Assembly (NCBI GenBank): GCA_001770935.1
Contig: MESI01000026.1
Span: 51,285-115,284, forward strand
Length of the DNA stretch: 64,000 nt
Origin: Burkholderiales bacterium RIFCSPLOWO2_12_FULL_61_40
Lineage (GTDB): Bacteria > Pseudomonadota > Gammaproteobacteria > Burkholderiales > Burkholderiaceae_C
Direction of reading: 5' to 3'
Below the pieces are notes generated by a model. It was not told where the DNA came from. It ran no database searches and saw only the letters and a list, made by a program, of their open reading frames with translations. Position numbers and translations under genes: made by a program. This document shows positions 1-8,620 of the stretch, piece by piece. Positions within the stretch are counted from its first letter, which is position 1, and each line of letters opens with the position of its first letter.

Positions 1-369
1 TTGTCGCCCTACGACGGATTGAGCATCGGTATTCTTTCTGCGCTCAAGGGCGTGGGCTACGGTACGGCTGCGCAACCCATGCCTTTCGTCAGCGGGCAGG
101 ATGCGGAAGTACCTTCGGTGAAGTCCATTCTGCGCAAGGAGCAGTATTCCACCATTTTCAAGGACACGCGTGAACTGGCCAAGGTCACCGCTGGCATGGT
201 GGATGCCGTGTTGAATGGCAAGGCCCCTGAAATCAACGACACCAAGACCTACAACAACAAGGTCAAGGTCGTGCCCTCGTACCTGCTCAAGCCGGTCAGC
301 GTGGACTTGGCCAACTACAAGCCCGTGCTGGTGGGCAGCGGTTACATCAAAGAAGAGCAGCTCAAATAA
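1..369 (+). CDS. Sugar ABC transporter substrate-binding protein, C-terminal part (ChvE/XylF-like)
   Basis: This is the last ~122 residues of a gene that begins before the window. The reading frame is open from base 1, so no start can be assigned. The residues resemble the C-terminal lobe of periplasmic multiple-sugar-binding proteins of the ChvE type: a segment around residues 25-45 with the small-residue/Asp pattern of the ligand-binding hinge, then a Tyr/Asn/Asp-rich stretch and a final Pro-Val-Leu-Val-Gly-Ser-Gly-Tyr motif. It would capture a pentose or hexose in the periplasm and hand it to the GguAB transporter encoded immediately downstream. A rho-independent terminator follows the stop codon, which would make this protein more abundant than the membrane components, as is common for binding proteins. 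The family is fairly clear; the sugar is inferred only from the downstream enzymes. Confidence 0.75.
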   Translation: MSPYDGLSIGILSALKGVGYGTAAQPMPFVSGQDAEVPSVKSILRKEQYSTIFKDTRELAKVTAGMVDAVLNGKAPEINDTKTYNNKVKVVPSYLLKPVSVDLANYKPVLVGSGYIKEEQLK

Positions 370-388
370 TTTGATGGTAGAAAAAGAG

Positions 389-418
389 GCCCTGTGCCCG
401 CAAAGCACAGGGCTTTTT
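389..418 (+). terminator. Intercistronic rho-independent terminator/attenuator between the binding-protein gene and gguA
   Basis: A perfect 8-bp stem (GCCCTGTG at 389-396 pairing with CACAGGGC at 406-413) with a 9-nt loop is followed by five T residues (414-418) and preceded by an A tract. It lies 20 bp after the stop of the binding-protein gene and 40 bp before gguA. Partial read-through would set a higher level of binding protein than of the ATPase and permease. Confidence 0.8.
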
Positions 419-457
419 ACATGTTTGCGGTTTCCAGAGAGCGATAGTTGAAACACC

Positions 458-1990
458 ATGGCAGAACCAATTTTAGAAATGCGCGGGATGAAAAAATCAT
501 TCCATGGCGTGAAGGCGCTGACCGATGTCAACCTGACGGTCCATGCGGGCCAGATCCATGCCGTCGTGGGAGAAAACGGCGCGGGCAAATCCACCCTGAT
601 GAAGGTGCTCAGCGGGGTGTACCCCCATGGCGAATACGAGGGTGACATCCGTTACCAGGGGCAAGAGTGCCGCTTCAAGGGCATCCACGACAGCGAAGCC
701 CTGGGCATCATCATCATTCACCAGGAGCTGGCCCTGGTGCCGCTGCTGTCCATCACTGAAAATATTTTTCTGGGCAACGAGCAGGCCACCGCCGGGGTGA
801 TTGACTGGAACACGTCCTACGTGAAAACCCAGGCCCTGCTGAACAAGGTGGGCCTCAAGGAGTCGCCCAACACCCTGATCACCAACCTGGGCGTGGGAAA
901 GCAGCAACTCGTTGAAATTGCCAAGGCCCTGTCCAAGGAAGTGAAGCTGCTGATTCTTGACGAGCCGACCGCCAGCCTGAACGAAACCGACAGCGATGCC
1001 TTGCTGGAGCTTTTGCTTGAGCTCAAGCAGCAGGGCATGTCCTGCATCCTGATTTCGCACAAGCTCAACGAAATTTCCAAAGTGGCCGATGCCATCACGG
1101 TGCTGCGCGACGGGGCCACGGTGGCCACGCTGGACTGCAGCACCGAGCCGGTAAGCGAGGACCTGGTGATCCGCCACATGGTGGGCCGCGAGATGGCCGA
1201 CCGCTACCCCAAGCGCATCCCCAATGTTGGCGAGACAGTTTTCGAGGTCAAAAACTGGACTGTGCACCACGCCGAGCATGCACAGCGCCAAGTGATCAAA
1301 GGCGTCAACCTGCACGTCAAGCGCGGCGAGATTGTGGGCATTGCCGGTTTGATGGGCGCGGGCCGCACCGAGTTGGCCATGAGTATTTTTGGTCGCACGT
1401 ACGGCCAGAACATCAGCGGCCAGGTCTTTGTGCGCGGCAAAGAGGTCGATACCAGCACGGTCCAAAAAGCCATCGACCATGGCATTGCCTATGTCACCGA
1501 AGACCGCAAGGGCTACGGGCTGGTGCTGGAAGAAACCATCGCCTGGAACACCACGCTGGCCAACCTGGGGGCGGTCTCCAAACGCACGGTGGTGGACGAG
1601 GGGCGTGAATTTGGCGTGGCCCAGGAATTCCGCAAAAAACTCAACATCCGCAGCCCCAGCGTGTTTGCGCGCACGGTCAATCTGTCGGGCGGCAACCAGC
1701 AAAAGGTGGTGCTCAGCAAATGGCTGTTCTCGGAGCCCGAGGTGCTCATCCTGGACGAGCCCACCCGGGGCATCGACGTCGGCGCCAAATACGAGATCTA
1801 CACCATCATCGCCCAGCTCGCGGCCGAGGGCAAATGCGTGCTGATGATCTCCAGCGAGATGCCCGAATTGCTGGGCATGTGTGACCGAATCTGTGTGCTG
1901 AACGAGGGCGCCTTTGTTGCGGAACTTTCCGCGGCAGAGGCCACCCAGGAAAAAATTATGCGATCTATCGTGACATCAGGAGTGAATTGA
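458..1990 (+). CDS. gguA: Sugar ABC transporter ATP-binding protein GguA
   Basis: A double-ATPase subunit (510 aa) of the carbohydrate uptake (CUT2) ABC family, which energises import of xylose, arabinose, galactose and similar sugars. The N-terminal cassette has an intact Walker A (GENGAGKST, residues 38-46) and Walker B ending [10 protein letters not shown]. The C-terminal cassette has the degenerate loop GLMGAGRTE, typical of this family, and a canonical LSGGNQQK signature before [13 protein letters not shown]. Sequence and length fit the GguA subfamily closely (the run [16 protein letters not shown] is characteristic). It starts with ATG and its stop abuts the permease start at 1992, so the two are certainly co-transcribed and probably translationally coupled. 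The next genes degrade 2-keto-3-deoxy sugar acids, which supports a pentose or galactose-type substrate. Confidence 0.9.
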   Translation: MAEPILEMRGMKKSFHGVKALTDVNLTVHAGQIHAVVGENGAGKSTLMKVLSGVYPHGEYEGDIRYQGQECRFKGIHDSEALGIIIIHQELALVPLLSITENIFLGNEQATAGVIDWNTSYVKTQALLNKVGLKESPNTLITNLGVGKQQLVEIAKALSKEVKLLILDEPTASLNETDSDALLELLLELKQQGMSCILISHKLNEISKVADAITVLRDGATVATLDCSTEPVSEDLVIRHMVGREMADRYPKRIPNVGETVFEVKNWTVHHAEHAQRQVIKGVNLHVKRGEIVGIAGLMGAGRTELAMSIFGRTYGQNISGQVFVRGKEVDTSTVQKAIDHGIAYVTEDRKGYGLVLEETIAWNTTLANLGAVSKRTVVDEGREFGVAQEFRKKLNIRSPSVFARTVNLSGGNQQKVVLSKWLFSEPEVLILDEPTRGIDVGAKYEIYTIIAQLAAEGKCVLMISSEMPELLGMCDRICVLNEGAFVAELSAAEATQEKIMRSIVTSGVN

Positions 1991-1991
1991 C

Positions 1992-3188
1992 ATGGCAACC
2001 CACAACCCGGGAGCAACCCCCACGGCCACCACCATCGGTGGCGCGGCCTTCCTGAAAAACCACTTGCGCGAATACGGCCTGCTGATGTCGCTCATCGCCA
2101 TCATGGTGTTCTTCCAGGTGATGACGGAGGGAACCCTGTTCCAGCCGCTGAACCTGACCAACCTGATTCTGCAAAACAGCTACATCATCGTGATGGCGCT
2201 GGGCATGTTGCTGGTCATTGTGGCCGGGCATATCGACCTCTCGGTGGGGTCGGTGTGTGGCTTCATCGGCGCCGTGGCCGCCGTGCTCATGGTGGAGTAC
2301 CACTGGCACTTTGTCCCCGCCTCCATGGTCTGCCTGGTGCTCGGTGGCGTCATTGGCGCGGCCCAGGGCTATTGGGTGGCGTTTTACAAAATTCCGTCCT
2401 TCATCGTCACGCTGGCGGGCATGCTGGTGTTCAAGGGTCTGGCGCTGGCCGTTCTGCAAGGTGCGTCGGTGGGGCCTTTCCCGCCTGAATTCCAGTTGCT
2501 TAGCACCGGCTTCATTCCCGACCCCTTTGCCGGAGAAAACCTGCGCGTGGCGTCTTTCATGATCGGCCTCCTGATGGCGCTGGCCATGCTGGTCGCCAAG
2601 GTGCGTGGCCGTGCGGCACGGGCCAAACACGGCATGGAAAACGAGCCCATGGCGCTCTTCGCCATAACCAACCTGGTGTTCGTGGGCCTGATCGCGGCTT
2701 TCAGCTACATGCTGTCCTCGTACCGGGGCTTGCCCAATGTGCTGGTGGTCATGCTTTTGCTGATGTTGGTGTACGACTTCGTGGCTTCCCGCACCACCAT
2801 TGGCCGGCGCATCTACGCTTTGGGCGGCAATGAGAAAGCGGCGCGCCTGTCGGGCATCCGCACCGAACGCCTGACCTTCTACACCTTCATCAACATGGGT
2901 GTGCTGGCGGCACTGGCGGGGCTGATTTTTGCGGCCCGGCTGAACACCGCCACGCCCAAGGCGGGCCTGGGGTTTGAGCTGGACGTGATTGCGGCCTGCT
3001 TCATTGGCGGCGCGTCGGCCTCCGGTGGCGTGGGCAAGGTGCTGGGGGCCGTGATTGGCGCCTTCATCATGGGCGTGATGAACAACGGCATGTCCATCAT
3101 GGGCATTGGCATCGATTACCAGCAGGTCATCAAGGGCCTGGTGTTGTTGGCGGCCGTCTGCCTCGACGTCTACAACAAAAACAAATAA
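1992..3188 (+). CDS. gguB: Sugar ABC transporter permease GguB/XylH-like
   Basis: Inner-membrane permease (398 aa) of the BPD_transp_2 family, partner of the GguA ATPase just upstream (1-bp gap). The protein has about ten hydrophobic segments; the long hydrophilic insertion around residues 200-220 is seen in GguB/XylH proteins and is absent from the shorter ribose permeases. The segment AGHIDLSVGSVCGF near residue 80 and the C-terminal GGASASGGVGKVLGAVIGAFIMGVMNNG block are signatures of CUT2 permeases. It ends nine bases before the dehydratase gene, so transport and catabolism are one operon. The exact sugar cannot be read from the sequence. Confidence 0.9.
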   Translation: MATHNPGATPTATTIGGAAFLKNHLREYGLLMSLIAIMVFFQVMTEGTLFQPLNLTNLILQNSYIIVMALGMLLVIVAGHIDLSVGSVCGFIGAVAAVLMVEYHWHFVPASMVCLVLGGVIGAAQGYWVAFYKIPSFIVTLAGMLVFKGLALAVLQGASVGPFPPEFQLLSTGFIPDPFAGENLRVASFMIGLLMALAMLVAKVRGRAARAKHGMENEPMALFAITNLVFVGLIAAFSYMLSSYRGLPNVLVVMLLLMLVYDFVASRTTIGRRIYALGGNEKAARLSGIRTERLTFYTFINMGVLAALAGLIFAARLNTATPKAGLGFELDVIAACFIGGASASGGVGKVLGAVIGAFIMGVMNNGMSIMGIGIDYQQVIKGLVLLAAVCLDVYNKNK

Positions 3189-3197
3189 GGAATCGCC

Positions 3198-4127
3198 ATG
3201 TATTCAGCTGCCAATGCCCGCTACAAGGGTGTGTTTCCGGTCGTCCCTACGACCTTCACCGAGACGGGCGCACTCGACCTGGAAAGCCAGAAACGCTGCG
3301 TCGATTTCATGATCGATGCCGGGTCCACGGGCCTGTGCATCCTGGCCAATTTCTCCGAGCAGTTTGTGCTGTCGGATGCCGAGCGTGAGACCCTGACCAG
3401 CACCATTCTGGAGCATGTCAAAGGGCGGGTGCCAGTGATCGTGACCACCACCCACTTCAGCACCGATATCTGCCTGCAACGCAGCGTGCGGGCGCAGCAG
3501 CAGGGCGCTTCCATGGTGATGGTGATGCCGCCTTACCACGGCGCCACCATCCGCGTACCCGAAGCGCAAATCTACGAATTCTTTGCGCGTTTGTCGGATG
3601 GGCTGGACATTCCCATCATGATCCAGGATGCGCCCGTCAGCGGGACCGCCCTGTCGGTGCCCTTCCTGGCCCGCATGGCGCAAGAGATCAAGCAGGTCTC
3701 GTACTTCAAGATCGAAACCGCCGGCGCCGCTTCCAAACTGCGTGAGCTCATCCGCGTGGGCGGCGCGGCCATCGAAGGCCCCTGGGATGGCGAGGAAGCT
3801 ATCACGCTCATGCACGACCTGGATGCAGGTGCCACCGGCGCCATGACCGGCGGCGCCTACCCCGACGGCATCCGCAAGATTGTCGACGCCCACGCCGCGG
3901 GCCGCCGTGACGAGGCCGCGGCCCTGTACCAGCAGTGGTTGCCCCTCATCAATTACGAGAACCGGCAAGGCGGCATCCTGACGGCCAAGGCCTTGATGGC
4001 CGAGGGCGGCGTCATCGCCTGCGAGGCCGGGCGCCACCCTTTCCCCGCCATGCACCCCGATACGCGTGCGGGCCTTATCGAGACCGCCAAGCGCCTGGAC
4101 CCCCTGGTCCTGCGCTGGGGCAAGTGA
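3198..4127 (+). CDS. L-2-keto-3-deoxyarabonate dehydratase (DHDPS/NAL superfamily)
   Basis: A 309-aa class I aldolase-fold enzyme of the dihydrodipicolinate synthase superfamily. The Schiff-base lysine is K171, in SYFKIET. The protein strongly resembles the Azospirillum L-2-keto-3-deoxyarabonate dehydratase, including the runs GLCILANFSEQF, VPVIVTTTHFST, EGPWDGEEAIT and the C-terminal DPLVLRW, so it should convert L-2-keto-3-deoxyarabonate to alpha-ketoglutarate semialdehyde. The next gene encodes the dehydrogenase for that product, which is the classical pairing in the oxidative L-arabinose pathway. A general DHDPS role in lysine synthesis is unlikely given the context. Acting on a stereoisomeric 3-deoxy-pentonate (from D-xylose) remains possible. 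Confidence 0.85.
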   Translation: MYSAANARYKGVFPVVPTTFTETGALDLESQKRCVDFMIDAGSTGLCILANFSEQFVLSDAERETLTSTILEHVKGRVPVIVTTTHFSTDICLQRSVRAQQQGASMVMVMPPYHGATIRVPEAQIYEFFARLSDGLDIPIMIQDAPVSGTALSVPFLARMAQEIKQVSYFKIETAGAASKLRELIRVGGAAIEGPWDGEEAITLMHDLDAGATGAMTGGAYPDGIRKIVDAHAAGRRDEAAALYQQWLPLINYENRQGGILTAKALMAEGGVIACEAGRHPFPAMHPDTRAGLIETAKRLDPLVLRWGK

Positions 4128-4142
4128 ACCTAGGACACCGCC

Positions 4143-5585
4143 ATGACGATTTCCAAACACAACAACCTCATCAACGGCGAATGGGTTGCCACCGCCTCCT
4201 ACGCACCCAACCTCAACCCCTCCAACCTGGCCGATGTGCTTGGCGAGTATGCGCAAGGGGATGCCGACCAGCTCAACGCAGCCGTGGCTGCCGCCCAAAA
4301 AGCCTTTCCCGCCTGGTCCACCAGCGGTATCCAGGCGCGCTCCGATGCGCTTGACAAAATCGGCAATGAAATCCTGGCCCGCAAGGAGGAGCTGGGCACC
4401 CTGCTGGCCCGCGAAGAGGGCAAGACCCGCGCCGAGGGCATTGGCGAGGCCGCGCGCGCCGGCAACATTTTCAAGTTTTTTGCCGGCGAGTGCCTGCGCC
4501 TGGCCGGTGAAATGCTGCCCTCCGTGCGTCCCGGCATTGGGGTGGAAATCACCCGCGAACCTTTGGGCGTCATCGGCCTCATCACGCCCTGGAACTTTCC
4601 CATGGCGATCCCCGCCTGGAAAGTGGCGCCGGCCCTGGCCTATGGCAACTGCGTGGTCTTGAAGTCGGCCGATCTGGTGCCGGGCTGTGCCTGGGCGCTG
4701 GCCGACATCATCCACCGCAGCGGCATTCCGGCCGGTGTGTTCAACCTGGTCATGGGGCCGGGCCGCGTGATTGGGGACGCCCTGGTCAACCACCCCGGCA
4801 TCGCCGCCATCAGCTTCACCGGCTCCGTCGGTGTGGGGCAACGCATTGCCCAAAGCTGCGCGGCCAACATGAAGAAGGTGCAGTTGGAGATGGGCGGCAA
4901 GAACCCGCAAATCGTGCTCGACGATGCGGACCTGAACGGCGCGGTGGAACTCTGCGTGCAAAGCGCGTTTTACTCCACCGGCCAGCGCTGCACCGCGTCC
5001 AGCCGCCTCATCGTCACCGACCGCATTTACCCCGAGTTCATTGCCGCCATGCAAAAACGCATGGCCGCCATCAAGGTGGGCGACGCCTTGCAAGCCGGGA
5101 TCGACATTGGCCCTGTTGCTTCACAAGCCCAGCTGGAGCAAGACCTGTCCTATGTGGAAATCGGCAAGGCCGAAGGCGCCACCCTCGTCGCCGGTGGGGA
5201 ACGCCTGCAACGCGACACCGAAGGCTTCTACATGGCCCCCGCGCTGCTGGTGGACAGCACCGCCGCCATGCGCATCAACCGCGAAGAAATCTTTGGCCCC
5301 GTGGCCAGCGTGATCCGCGTGAAGGATTACGAGGAAGCCCTGGCCGTGGCCAACGACACACCGTTTGGTTTGTCCGCCGGCATTGCCACCACCTCGCTCA
5401 AATACGCCACCCATTTCAAACGCCATTCACAGGCCGGCATGGTCATGGTGAACCTGCCCACCGCCGGCGTGGACTACCACGTGCCATTTGGCGGCCGCAA
5501 GGGCTCCAGCTATGGTTCGCGGGAACAAGGCAAGTACGCGCAGGAGTTTTTCACGGTCGTGAAAACCTCCTACGTGATGGGCTAA
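4143..5585 (+). CDS. Alpha-ketoglutarate semialdehyde dehydrogenase (aldehyde dehydrogenase family)
   Basis: NAD(P)-dependent aldehyde dehydrogenase of standard length (480 aa), predicted to oxidise alpha-ketoglutarate semialdehyde to alpha-ketoglutarate. Catalytic elements are intact: the cofactor-site motif ITPWNFP near residue 150, general base E249 in LEMGGKNP, and nucleophile C283 in TGQRCTASSR. It lies 15 bp behind the 2-keto-3-deoxyarabonate dehydratase gene, whose product is its likely substrate. Other 5-oxo acids are chemically possible substrates, but neighbourhood and family resemblance favour this assignment. Confidence 0.85.
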   Translation: MTISKHNNLINGEWVATASYAPNLNPSNLADVLGEYAQGDADQLNAAVAAAQKAFPAWSTSGIQARSDALDKIGNEILARKEELGTLLAREEGKTRAEGIGEAARAGNIFKFFAGECLRLAGEMLPSVRPGIGVEITREPLGVIGLITPWNFPMAIPAWKVAPALAYGNCVVLKSADLVPGCAWALADIIHRSGIPAGVFNLVMGPGRVIGDALVNHPGIAAISFTGSVGVGQRIAQSCAANMKKVQLEMGGKNPQIVLDDADLNGAVELCVQSAFYSTGQRCTASSRLIVTDRIYPEFIAAMQKRMAAIKVGDALQAGIDIGPVASQAQLEQDLSYVEIGKAEGATLVAGGERLQRDTEGFYMAPALLVDSTAAMRINREEIFGPVASVIRVKDYEEALAVANDTPFGLSAGIATTSLKYATHFKRHSQAGMVMVNLPTAGVDYHVPFGGRKGSSYGSREQGKYAQEFFTVVKTSYVMG

Positions 5586-5603
5586 GGGGCTGGCGCGGCG
5601 GGT

Positions 5604-6530
5604 ATGCACATGGACACTGAACCGAGCTGCGTCGGCATCGACTGGGGCACCACGCACCGGCGGGCCTACGCCCTGGACGCCCGAGGCGCTTGCACTGCCA
5701 CCTACGCCGACAACGAGGGTGCGCTGGCCTGCAGGGGCCGTTTCCCCGCAGCCTTGGACACGGCCTTGCAAGGCCTGAACACCACCCCCACGCGCGTGCT
5801 GATGTCCGGCATGGTGGGCAGTGCGCTGGGCTGGCAAGAGGTGCCCTACCTGGATGCCTCGGTTCCCCTGGATGCGCTGTGGAAACACCTGCGTCCGGTG
5901 AACGATGCGCCAGGCCCCTATGCCACGCTGATCGTGCCGGGCTACTGCGTGCGGGGGCCGGCAGGGCAGCCCGATGTGATGCGCGGTGAGGAAACCCAGT
6001 TGCTGGGAGCCCTCACGCTGGGGCACCACAGCGGCTGGTTTGTGCTGCCGGGCACCCACAGCAAATGGGTCGAGCTGGACGCGGGCCGCATTGTGCAGTT
6101 GCGCACTTACATGACCGGAGAGCTGTTTGAGCTTCTGGGGCGCCAGGGCACACTGGCCGCTGCCGCAGGCACCGGCGCGCCGGTATGGGACGACGCCGCC
6201 TTTGCAGACGGCGTGCACGCCGCAGGCCACGGCGCCCTGAGCCACCAGCTTTTTGGCTGCCGGGCACGCGTGGTCTGTGGCGACATGCCCGCCAGCAGCA
6301 GCAAGGCCTACCTCAGCGGCTTGTTGATTGGCAGCGAGCTGCATGACGTGTTGCACCAATCGGCACCCTCGGCCACGAACTCGACCTTTCAATTGATTGG
6401 TTCGGTGGAGCTTGCCAAACGCTACCAGGCCGCGGCCTCCCTGTTGGGCCTGGCCCTGGAGGTGATTGACGCCCAGGCCGCCTTCATCGGGGCCATGGCC
6501 CAGCTTCACGCCCGTGGGAAAACACTGTGA
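5604..6530 (+). CDS. dgoK: 2-dehydro-3-deoxygalactonokinase DgoK
   Basis: A 308-aa sugar-acid kinase of the DgoK family, phosphorylating 2-keto-3-deoxygalactonate in the De Ley-Doudoroff pathway. The N-terminal phosphate-binding loop GIDWGTTHRR (residues 11-20) is the family hallmark. Further signatures are the central LPGTHSKWVEL and TYMTGELFELL. Two ATG starts are possible (residues 1 and 3); the upstream one is used. Its last four bases overlap the GTG start of dgoA, so kinase and aldolase are translationally coupled. With the upstream genes this gives the operon both a pentonate branch to alpha-ketoglutarate and a hexonate branch to pyruvate and glyceraldehyde 3-phosphate. Confidence 0.88.
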   Translation: MHMDTEPSCVGIDWGTTHRRAYALDARGACTATYADNEGALACRGRFPAALDTALQGLNTTPTRVLMSGMVGSALGWQEVPYLDASVPLDALWKHLRPVNDAPGPYATLIVPGYCVRGPAGQPDVMRGEETQLLGALTLGHHSGWFVLPGTHSKWVELDAGRIVQLRTYMTGELFELLGRQGTLAAAAGTGAPVWDDAAFADGVHAAGHGALSHQLFGCRARVVCGDMPASSSKAYLSGLLIGSELHDVLHQSAPSATNSTFQLIGSVELAKRYQAAASLLGLALEVIDAQAAFIGAMAQLHARGKTL

Positions 6531-7165
6531 AAACTGCACAAACGTTATTGCAAGAAGCCCGCAACATGCCCCTGGTCGCCATCCTGCGCGGCCTGGAACC
6601 TGCCCACGCGGTGGCGGTTGGCGAGGCCTTGTTCGAGAGCGGTTTTCGCACCCTGGAAGTGCCGCTGAACCGCCCCGGCGCCCTGCAGTGCATCGAGCTT
6701 CTGGCCCGCGCACTCCCCAGCGATGCGCTGGTGGGCGGCGGCACCATGCTGACGGTCGCCGATGTGGATGCCGTGCACGGCGCGGGGGGCCGCTTGATGG
6801 TGTCCCCGAACTGCGACGTGCGTGTGATCGCGCGCGCGGTCGCGCTGGGCATGCTGTGCGCCCCCGGCGTGGCCACGCCCAGCGAGGCCTTTGCCGCGCT
6901 CCAGGCAGGCGCCCATGTGCTCAAAATTTTCCCGGCGGAGATGGTTGGCCACCAGGGGCTGAAGGCACTGTTATCGGTCCTGCCTTCAGGGACTGATGTG
7001 TGGCCCGTGGGCGGTATCACGCCAGACAGTCTGCTGCCCTGGAGAAGGGCTGGCGCCACCGGGTTTGGCATTGGCAGCCAGCTGTACACGCCAGGCACGA
7101 CTGCCGCCGAGGTTTTGGCAAAAGGGACTTTTTACGTCCAGGCTTGGTCGAACGCCTGCCACTGA
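6527..7165 (+). CDS. dgoA: 2-dehydro-3-deoxy-6-phosphogalactonate aldolase DgoA
   Basis: Class I aldolase (212 aa) of the KDPG/KDPGal family, cleaving 2-keto-3-deoxy-6-phosphogalactonate to pyruvate and glyceraldehyde 3-phosphate. The Schiff-base lysine is K133 (HVLKIFPAE), and E44 in RTLEVPLNRP is the conserved acid/base glutamate. GIGSQLYTPG at the C-terminus is the phosphate-binding region typical of DgoA, as opposed to Eda. The start is GTG, overlapping the dgoK stop in a GTGA junction. It is the last gene of the sugar operon; no clear terminator is visible behind it. Confidence 0.88.
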   Translation: MKTAQTLLQEARNMPLVAILRGLEPAHAVAVGEALFESGFRTLEVPLNRPGALQCIELLARALPSDALVGGGTMLTVADVDAVHGAGGRLMVSPNCDVRVIARAVALGMLCAPGVATPSEAFAALQAGAHVLKIFPAEMVGHQGLKALLSVLPSGTDVWPVGGITPDSLLPWRRAGATGFGIGSQLYTPGTTAAEVLAKGTFYVQAWSNACH

Positions 7166-7269
7166 GAGGTCCGGTTTTCGGCTCTGATTGGGAGGAGCTG
7201 CTGTGCGCGTGTATCCATATTTGGATCGCGTGAATGCGGGGTGAGGATATACCCTAGGTTGCCGCAAAA

Positions 7270-7296
7270 TTGTCGCAATTGGACAAATAAAAGTCG
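7270..7296 (+). promoter_or_regulatory. Candidate GbdR-type operator, site 1 (upstream of proVW-gbdR)
   Basis: Two GTCG half-sites begin at 7272 and 7293, exactly 21 bp apart on the same strand, within TTGTCG...AAGTCG. The first half also forms a dyad TTGTC-N7-GACAA (7270-7286). It is 112 bp upstream of the proV GTG. Aligned with the site at 11686, 20 of 27 positions are identical. AraC-family dimers commonly bind such direct repeats two helical turns apart; a GbdR-like AraC-family gene is third in this transcription unit. Confidence 0.6.
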
Positions 7297-7348
7297 TTTT
7301 TCCGGGATTCAATACTAGCCATGACGATAGCATGGTCTATTCCCTGAG

Positions 7349-7380
7349 AGGCAATCGCCATTTTTCAGGTTCTATTGCCT
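7349..7380 (+). other. Inverted repeat in the leader of proV
   Basis: A 7-bp inverted repeat (AGGCAAT at 7349-7355, ATTGCCT at 7374-7380) with an 18-nt loop sits 28 bp before the proV start, just upstream of its ribosome binding site GAGAGGA (7396-7402). It could form a leader hairpin or a second protein site. There is no T tract, so it is not a terminator. Confidence 0.35.
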
Positions 7381-7408
7381 ACCGTCTTGTCAACCGAGAG
7401 GATACATA

Positions 7409-8620
7409 GTGGCTGAGAAAATTGTTGTCAAAAATCTCTATAAGGTTTTTGGATCGGACCCCGCCCTTGCCATGAAAATGCTGAAAGAGGGTCAGGGAAA
7501 GGACCATATTTTTCAGCAGACGGGCATGGTGACGGGGGTGATCAATGCCAATTTCCACGTCAATGAGGGGGAAATTTTTGTTCTGATGGGACTTTCCGGC
7601 TCCGGGAAATCCACGCTGATCCGTTTGCTGAATCGTTTGGTGGAGCCCACCCACGGGCAAATCATGGTGGGGGGCCACGATGTGGCAACCATGAGCAACA
7701 AAGCATTGGTGGAATTGCGCCGCAAGGATTTGGCCATGGTGTTCCAGTCCTTTGCACTGTTGCCGCACCTCTCCGTTTTGAGCAACACCGCTTTTGGTCT
7801 GGAGGTGGCGGGCGTGGGCCGCAAAGACCGCGAACTGCGTGCCATGGAGGTGCTGGACCAGGTAGGACTCAGGGCCTTCGCCCACAAGTACCCGGCGGAG
7901 CTGTCGGGCGGAATGCAGCAGCGTGTGGGTTTGGCGCGGGCGCTGGCGGTGGACCCCTCGTTGATGCTGATGGACGAGGCGTTTTCCGCGCTGGACCCGC
8001 TCAAACGCACGGAGATGCAGGAGCTGCTGCTCAAGCTGCAAAGTGAGCAGCAAAGAACGATTGTGTTCGTCTCGCACGATCTGGATGAGGCGTTTCACAT
8101 TGGCGACCGGATCGCCATCATGGAAGGCGGGCGCATTGTGCAGATCGGCACACCGGACGAAATTTTGCGCAACCCTTGCGATGCCTATGTCCGGGCTTTT
8201 TTCAAAGGCGTGGATGTGCAGAAGTACCTGGTGGCCAAAGACGTGGCACGCACCGATGCGACGCTGGTCATTCGCCCTACGACAGATATCAGTGCAGACT
8301 TTGCCAGGGCCATTGAACGGCTGCGGGAGATGCGGCGCAACTATGCCTTTGTGGTGGCGGACGACGGCGCTTTGCAAGGCACGGTGTCCATCGATTCGAT
8401 GTTGCTCAGCCTTCAAACAGGGGGGGATCTGATGGCCCATGCCTTGCTCGACGGGATCGGGTCGGTCCACGAAAGTCTGAGCCTGCGGGATTTGATCGGG
8501 CGTATCGTCAAAAACCCGCATCCCTTGCCGGTGGTGAACAACGCGGGGCGCTACCTGGGGGCCGTGACCCAGACAATTTTGCTCAAAAAGATGGTGGAAG
8601 AGGAGACAGCGTATGAGTGA
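7409..8620 (+). CDS. proV: Glycine betaine/choline ABC transporter ATP-binding protein ProV
   Basis: ATPase (403 aa) of the quaternary-amine uptake (QAT) family. Walker A is GLSGSGKST (61-69), the signature is LSGGMQQR (165-172), and Walker B ends LMLMDE (190). The long N-terminal extension before the first strand, with a conserved Phe-Gln-Gln-Thr segment, and the tandem CBS region at about 280-395 are diagnostic of ProV/OpuAA. In relatives the CBS module senses ionic strength or osmotic state. GTG start with GAGAGGA 6 nt upstream. Its end overlaps the permease start by 8 bp. A matching binding-protein gene (ChoX-like) lies 9.4 kb away at 18042. The setting among betaine degradation genes points to nutrient uptake more than osmoprotection. 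Confidence 0.9.
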   Translation: MAEKIVVKNLYKVFGSDPALAMKMLKEGQGKDHIFQQTGMVTGVINANFHVNEGEIFVLMGLSGSGKSTLIRLLNRLVEPTHGQIMVGGHDVATMSNKALVELRRKDLAMVFQSFALLPHLSVLSNTAFGLEVAGVGRKDRELRAMEVLDQVGLRAFAHKYPAELSGGMQQRVGLARALAVDPSLMLMDEAFSALDPLKRTEMQELLLKLQSEQQRTIVFVSHDLDEAFHIGDRIAIMEGGRIVQIGTPDEILRNPCDAYVRAFFKGVDVQKYLVAKDVARTDATLVIRPTTDISADFARAIERLREMRRNYAFVVADDGALQGTVSIDSMLLSLQTGGDLMAHALLDGIGSVHESLSLRDLIGRIVKNPHPLPVVNNAGRYLGAVTQTILLKKMVEEETAYE

